This document shows, piece by piece, positions 4,840 through 6,712 of a stretch of DNA of 6,712 nucleotides. Source of the stretch: Oscillospiraceae bacterium (GTDB lineage: Bacteria > Bacillota > Clostridia > Oscillospirales > Oscillospiraceae); NCBI GenBank assembly GCA_017936205.1, contig JAGBGB010000081.1, forward strand, positions 1-6,712, read 5' to 3'. Position 1 is the stretch's first letter, and every line of letters begins with the position of its first letter. Made by a program: the position numbers and the translations under genes. The notes beneath the pieces are model-generated. The model was not told where the DNA came from. It searched no databases and saw only the letters and a program-made list of their open reading frames with translations.

Positions 4840-4869
4840 ATTTTATTATATCAGAACATAGTTTGTCAA
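4840..4869 (-). promoter_or_regulatory. promoter of the membrane-protein/pepF operon
   Basis: On minus, a perfect TTGACA (complement of 4864-4869) is followed after 18 bases by TAAAAT (complement of 4840-4845). A perfect TATAAT (complement of 4845-4850) is also present, but only 13 bases from the TTGACA, so it would need the poor -35 TTTATT (complement of 4868-4873). Which -10 is used cannot be decided by eye. The TATAAT lies in a 12-base string (TTCTGATATAAT) that recurs in the promoter at 6415-6443. Confidence 0.6.
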
Positions 4870-4905
4870 TAAAAACCACGACATTTTTTTGAATTACACC
4901 GGATT

Positions 4906-4935
4906 TTGATTATTTTATTCAAATGGTGCAATACT
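4906..4935 (+). promoter_or_regulatory. possible weak promoter of the small lipoprotein gene
   Basis: TTGATT (4906-4911), an 18-base spacer and AATACT (4930-4935) with an upstream TG (extended -10) is the best plus-strand candidate before the start codon at 4969. The match is only fair and the surroundings are AT-rich, so this may be wrong. The region 4870-4968 otherwise holds only the ribosome binding site and the start of the divergent promoter. Confidence 0.3.
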
Positions 4936-4968
4936 AAGCACGCAACACGAAACAAATGGAGGATCATT

Positions 4969-5394
4969 ATGAAAAAATCAATCGTTTTTATTCTAAGTCT
5001 TTTCCTGATCACCACGCTCCTTACCGCCTGCGGCAGAAAGGATAATGTATCTGACGAAACAAACGGACGAATTACAGAAGAACCCACTACTAAGGAAACA
5101 AGCACGAACACCACTGCACCGTCCACCGAACAGACCCAATCTACTGCACCTACTTCCCGTCCCGAAACCGAAAATAACAGCGCCACCCAATCCTCTTCCA
5201 GCCGGAACGATACCACAGATCCTTCTGACTCTGACATGGGCAGCAGCTCTTCCGCAGGTCAGGGCGGCTCCACAGGAGATGCAGAAAATTCCATCGGAAA
5301 CAACGGAAGCTCCACCGGCAGTGAAGGCGGCAGCACAGCAGGCGCAGGCAATCGCAGCCGTACGGGGATCAGAGGCGGTAACGGTCGCTTTTGA
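4969..5394 (+). CDS. small Ser/Thr/Gly-rich lipoprotein, 141 aa
   Basis: The signal peptide MKKSIVFILSLFLITTLLTA is followed by Cys21 in an L-T-A-C lipobox, so the protein should be lipidated and held on the outer face of the membrane. The mature part is low complexity throughout. It has Thr/Glu-rich sequence (about 35-60), then Ser/Thr/Pro/Gln-rich sequence, then Gly/Ser-rich sequence with several G-S-S-T-G / G-G-S-T-type units (about 85-128), and a basic end N-R-S-R-T-G-I-R-G-G-N-G-R-F. No folded domain is evident, so it is probably a flexible surface tether or linker-like protein. The ATG at 4969 has GGAGG 6 bases upstream. An in-frame ATG at 4906 lacks a ribosome binding site and would bury the signal peptide, so it is rejected. 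The gene converges with the lipoprotein gene at 5483-6358. I do not recognise a named family. Confidence 0.8.
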   Translation: MKKSIVFILSLFLITTLLTACGRKDNVSDETNGRITEEPTTKETSTNTTAPSTEQTQSTAPTSRPETENNSATQSSSSRNDTTDPSDSDMGSSSSAGQGGSTGDAENSIGNNGSSTGSEGGSTAGAGNRSRTGIRGGNGRF

Positions 5395-5423
5395 CCGCTC
5401 CTTGCGGATGCCAGTTGGAGGCT

Positions 5424-5464
5424 AAAAAATGCTGTTGTCGACAGATCCTGTCGACAACAGCATT
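5424..5464 (-). terminator. perfect 17-bp-arm hairpin terminator of the larger lipoprotein gene
   Basis: AATGCTGTTGTCGACAG (5428-5444) and its exact reverse complement (5448-5464) are separated by only 3 bases. On minus the stem ends in a run of six Ts (complement of 5424-5429, overlapping the stem base), 19 bases after the stop at 5483, which makes it a strong intrinsic terminator for that gene. On plus no T-run follows, so it may only weakly stop the converging 4969-5394 transcript. Confidence 0.9.
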
Positions 5465-5482
5465 ATGAATGTACCAATGGGA

Positions 5483-6358
5483 TCAGTCTACATCCTCAGG
5501 GGAGAGAATGCCAACATGACCTTGATCCTGACCCTCAGGCAGGGTCTCAGCAATGTTATTCTCATAAGACCCTAAATCTGCAGGAGCCTCAACAGTGGTT
5601 GCATCGTAGCCGTCCAAGGACATGCTGACAACGACCGTCTGTTCCGTTTCCTCGTCCAGCATCAAGAGCTTGGAGCTGAAGCTGATGTAGAAGTAAGTCA
5701 GAGCTCCTGTCTCATCGATATTCAGAGTAAGAGAGATCATATCCTCGTCAATGGTGGCTGACTGAGTCTCTTCACCGATCAACCCCAGCACTGCATCACT
5801 ATTGTACTCACCCATTGGCAGACTGAAGGAGAACTCCACAGAGCCGTCAAGCTGATCCATGACCTCAAGATCCTGCAGAGCAACCTCTCCGACGGGCTTT
5901 AGATAATCCAGAGCAAAATAGTCATTGTAGTCATTCGTATTGGTATAATACTTCCAGTCGTAGGCGTAGAAGTAATAATTCTCCCCATCATAGTAGGTGG
6001 TATGAGGGATCTCCACACCATCACGGTGCATCTGCGCATCAAAGAAGCTTACAATACCCCCATCCTTGAGCTGGTACTTGCAGTCAACAGAAGTCACCAC
6101 CGTAGCGATCACATCGCCGAAAACAGTAGTGGAGTTCCACGAACCGCTCATATGATAGCTCTTAGAGTCGGTAAGCTTCTTCAAAGCCTCGTTGTACATA
6201 TCCTTGATCATATCCTCGGTATATTCCTTCTGCGGTGCGGTGGGAATGGGAGGCAAAGTCTCAACCGGGGTTTCCTTCTTCTCCTTGGACCCACAGGCAG
6301 CCAGAGAAAGGAGCAAGCATGCACACAATGCAAGGCAAAACCATTTTTTCAAAGTCAT
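5483..6358 (-). CDS. lipoprotein with beta-rich DUF6612/LolA-like body, 291 aa
   Basis: The signal peptide MTLKKWFCLALCACLLLSLA is followed by A-C, so the lipobox is L-A-A-C with Cys22 lipidated. The protein should be anchored outside the cytoplasmic membrane. A Lys/Glu/Pro linker (about 24-44) precedes a folded part starting with a helix (M-I-K-D-M-Y-N-E-A-L-K-K-L). S-K-S-Y-H-M-S-G-S-W and alternating hydrophobic/polar strands come next, including the aromatic Y-D-G-E-N-Y-Y-F-Y-A-Y-D-W-K-Y-Y and L-T-L-N-I-D-E-T-G-A-L-T-Y-F-Y-I. The pattern of S-Y-H-M-x-G opening, D-G-x-x-Y-Y and a late D-E-T-G-x-L strand recalls DUF6612 or other LolA-like half-barrel lipoproteins of Clostridia. This is by eye only, and a ligand is unknown. 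The ATG at 6358 has AGGAGG 8 bases upstream. An upstream in-frame start at 6412 is rejected. The gene is monocistronic between its own promoter and terminator. Confidence 0.85.
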   Translation of the reverse strand: MTLKKWFCLALCACLLLSLAACGSKEKKETPVETLPPIPTAPQKEYTEDMIKDMYNEALKKLTDSKSYHMSGSWNSTTVFGDVIATVVTSVDCKYQLKDGGIVSFFDAQMHRDGVEIPHTTYYDGENYYFYAYDWKYYTNTNDYNDYFALDYLKPVGEVALQDLEVMDQLDGSVEFSFSLPMGEYNSDAVLGLIGEETQSATIDEDMISLTLNIDETGALTYFYISFSSKLLMLDEETEQTVVVSMSLDGYDATTVEAPADLGSYENNIAETLPEGQDQGHVGILSPEDVD

Positions 6359-6414
6359 TGATATAACCTCCTGAATCTTGATCCTGTTCAAAAGACAGGC
6401 CGTTCTTCTCACCC

Positions 6415-6443
6415 ATTATATCAGAAGAAATTATAAAAAGCAA
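6415..6443 (-). promoter_or_regulatory. promoter of the larger lipoprotein gene
   Basis: On minus, a perfect TATAAT (complement of 6415-6420) lies 17 bases after TTGCTT (complement of 6438-6443). The start would be near 6408, giving a leader of about 50 bases. The 12 bases ending in the -10 box (TTCTGATATAAT, 6415-6426) are identical to those in the promoter region of the membrane-protein gene (4845-4856). Confidence 0.65.
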
Positions 6444-6485
6444 GAAGAACCTACAGATTCCTTCCATATTCTGTTGGCTAAGGAG

Positions 6486-6518
6486 AAAAAGCCCCTCACT
6501 GCCGAAGCAGTGAGGGGC
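6486..6518 (-). terminator. intrinsic terminator of the gene entering from the right edge
   Basis: GCCCCTCACTGC (6491-6502) and GCAGTGAGGGGC (6507-6518) form a perfect 12-bp stem with a CGAA tetraloop. On minus it is followed by five Ts (complement of 6486-6490) and comes 16 bases after the TAA at 6535-6537. Confidence 0.9.
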
Positions 6519-6534
6519 GCGGGATTCTTAGATC

Positions 6535-6712
6535 TTACTGGAAGTAAGCCTTTGCTGCGTCAGAGTATGCCATCAGGGACTGGCACAGAGTTCTCAGATC
6601 GCCGGTCTTGTTGTAGCCGTAGGTGGATGCAGAGTACTGCAGGACACTGGTCAGGCGGGTATTGCCGGTGTAAACAGCAACACTTACAACCTGTCTCAGC
6701 TCAGCTGCAAGC
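6535..6712 (-). CDS. C-terminal 58 residues of a protein cut by the window edge
   Basis: The minus strand is open from the right edge to a TAA at 6535-6537 and encodes 58 residues. They include V-V-S-V-A-V-Y-T-G-N-T-R-L-T-S-V-L-Q-Y-S and end in L-R-T-L-C-Q-S-L-M-A-Y-S-D-A-A-K-A-Y-F-Q. Codon use looks like that of pepF, and the perfect hairpin terminator after the stop supports a real gene end. The ending L-C-Q-S-L-M-x-Y-S-x-A-A-K-x-Y-F recalls the (L-L-N-Y-G-A-A-A-Q-x-Y-F) tail found, from memory, at the C-termini of large extracellular proteins of gut Clostridia, so this may be a surface protein. The rest is outside the window, so the identity stays open. Confidence 0.75.
   Translation of the reverse strand, partial: LAAELRQVVSVAVYTGNTRLTSVLQYSASTYGYNKTGDLRTLCQSLMAYSDAAKAYFQ

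Noticed and set aside
4377..4872. plus-strand frames opposite the Pro/Gln-rich membrane protein
   Set aside because: Arg/Leu- or Ser/Gly-rich mirror translations of the low-complexity minus-strand gene, with no ribosome binding site.
5045..5425. 126-aa plus-strand frame overlapping the small lipoprotein
   Set aside because: It lacks a signal peptide and a ribosome binding site. The overlapping frame from 4969 has both.
6383..6399. CCTGT/ACAGG inverted repeat in the leader of the larger lipoprotein gene
   Set aside because: Arms of only 5 bp and no relation to the ribosome binding site. Likely chance.
1..6712. CRISPR array, tRNA/rRNA genes, riboswitch, transposase or integrase
   Set aside because: No regularly spaced repeats, cloverleaf with CCA-proximal motifs, conserved rRNA blocks, known riboswitch cores or recombinase motifs were seen on either strand.

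Overview
The window looks like chromosomal DNA from a gut-type member of the Clostridia, most probably Oscillospiraceae/Ruminococcaceae or a close relative. The reasons are moderate GC, strong GGAGG ribosome binding sites, two lipoproteins with Firmicutes-style lipoboxes, a PepF oligopeptidase, DUF3990/DUF3791-type small genes common in gut Firmicutes, and a GC-rich palindromic intergenic repeat of a kind I associate with that group. The assignment is inferred and was not searched. I see no tRNA, rRNA, CRISPR array, transposase or integrase.

Left part (1-990): a palindromic, MITE-like non-coding repeat (1-147) and a second hairpin (176-207). These are followed by a divergent pair: a 60-aa conserved small protein (279-461, minus) and a 103-aa XRE-type regulator (607-918, plus). 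The control region between them holds a good minus-strand promoter. A 9-bp direct repeat occurs twice there, one copy inside the promoter spacer, and a dyad covers the predicted transcription start.

Middle-left (950-2040): a small minus-strand cassette lies between two direct copies of a unit made of a terminator hairpin plus the 3' end of a gene. The copies (969-1057 and 1894-1982) differ at one of 89 positions. Inside are a broken DUF3990 gene, a 78-aa small protein and a DUF3791 protein. The DUF3990 gene keeps its promoter, ribosome binding site and first codons (reading M-I-L-Y), but these are joined out of frame to its C-terminal part. The most economical reading is a three-gene module, probably built around an ADP-ribosyltransferase-like protein, whose catalytic part was removed by an internal deletion while the two small partners stayed intact. 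The cassette seems to have entered between the XRE gene and the terminator/3' end of the neighbouring 88-aa gene.

Middle-right (1914-4869): a probable minus-strand operon runs from a Pro/Gln/Glu-rich, two-helix membrane protein (4048-4806), through the M3-family oligoendopeptidase F (2184-3989), to the conserved 88-aa gene (1914-2180), which starts 3 nt after the pepF stop. The supported pepF start is the ATG at 3989, not the longer TTG-initiated frame.

Right part (4870-6712): a small Ser/Thr/Gly-rich lipoprotein on plus (4969-5394) converges with a 291-aa lipoprotein on minus (5483-6358). A 17-bp-arm perfect hairpin terminator lies between them. The window ends with the last 58 codons of a minus-strand gene and its terminator. 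The membrane-protein gene and the larger lipoprotein gene share an identical 12-base -10 region (TTCTGATATAAT).
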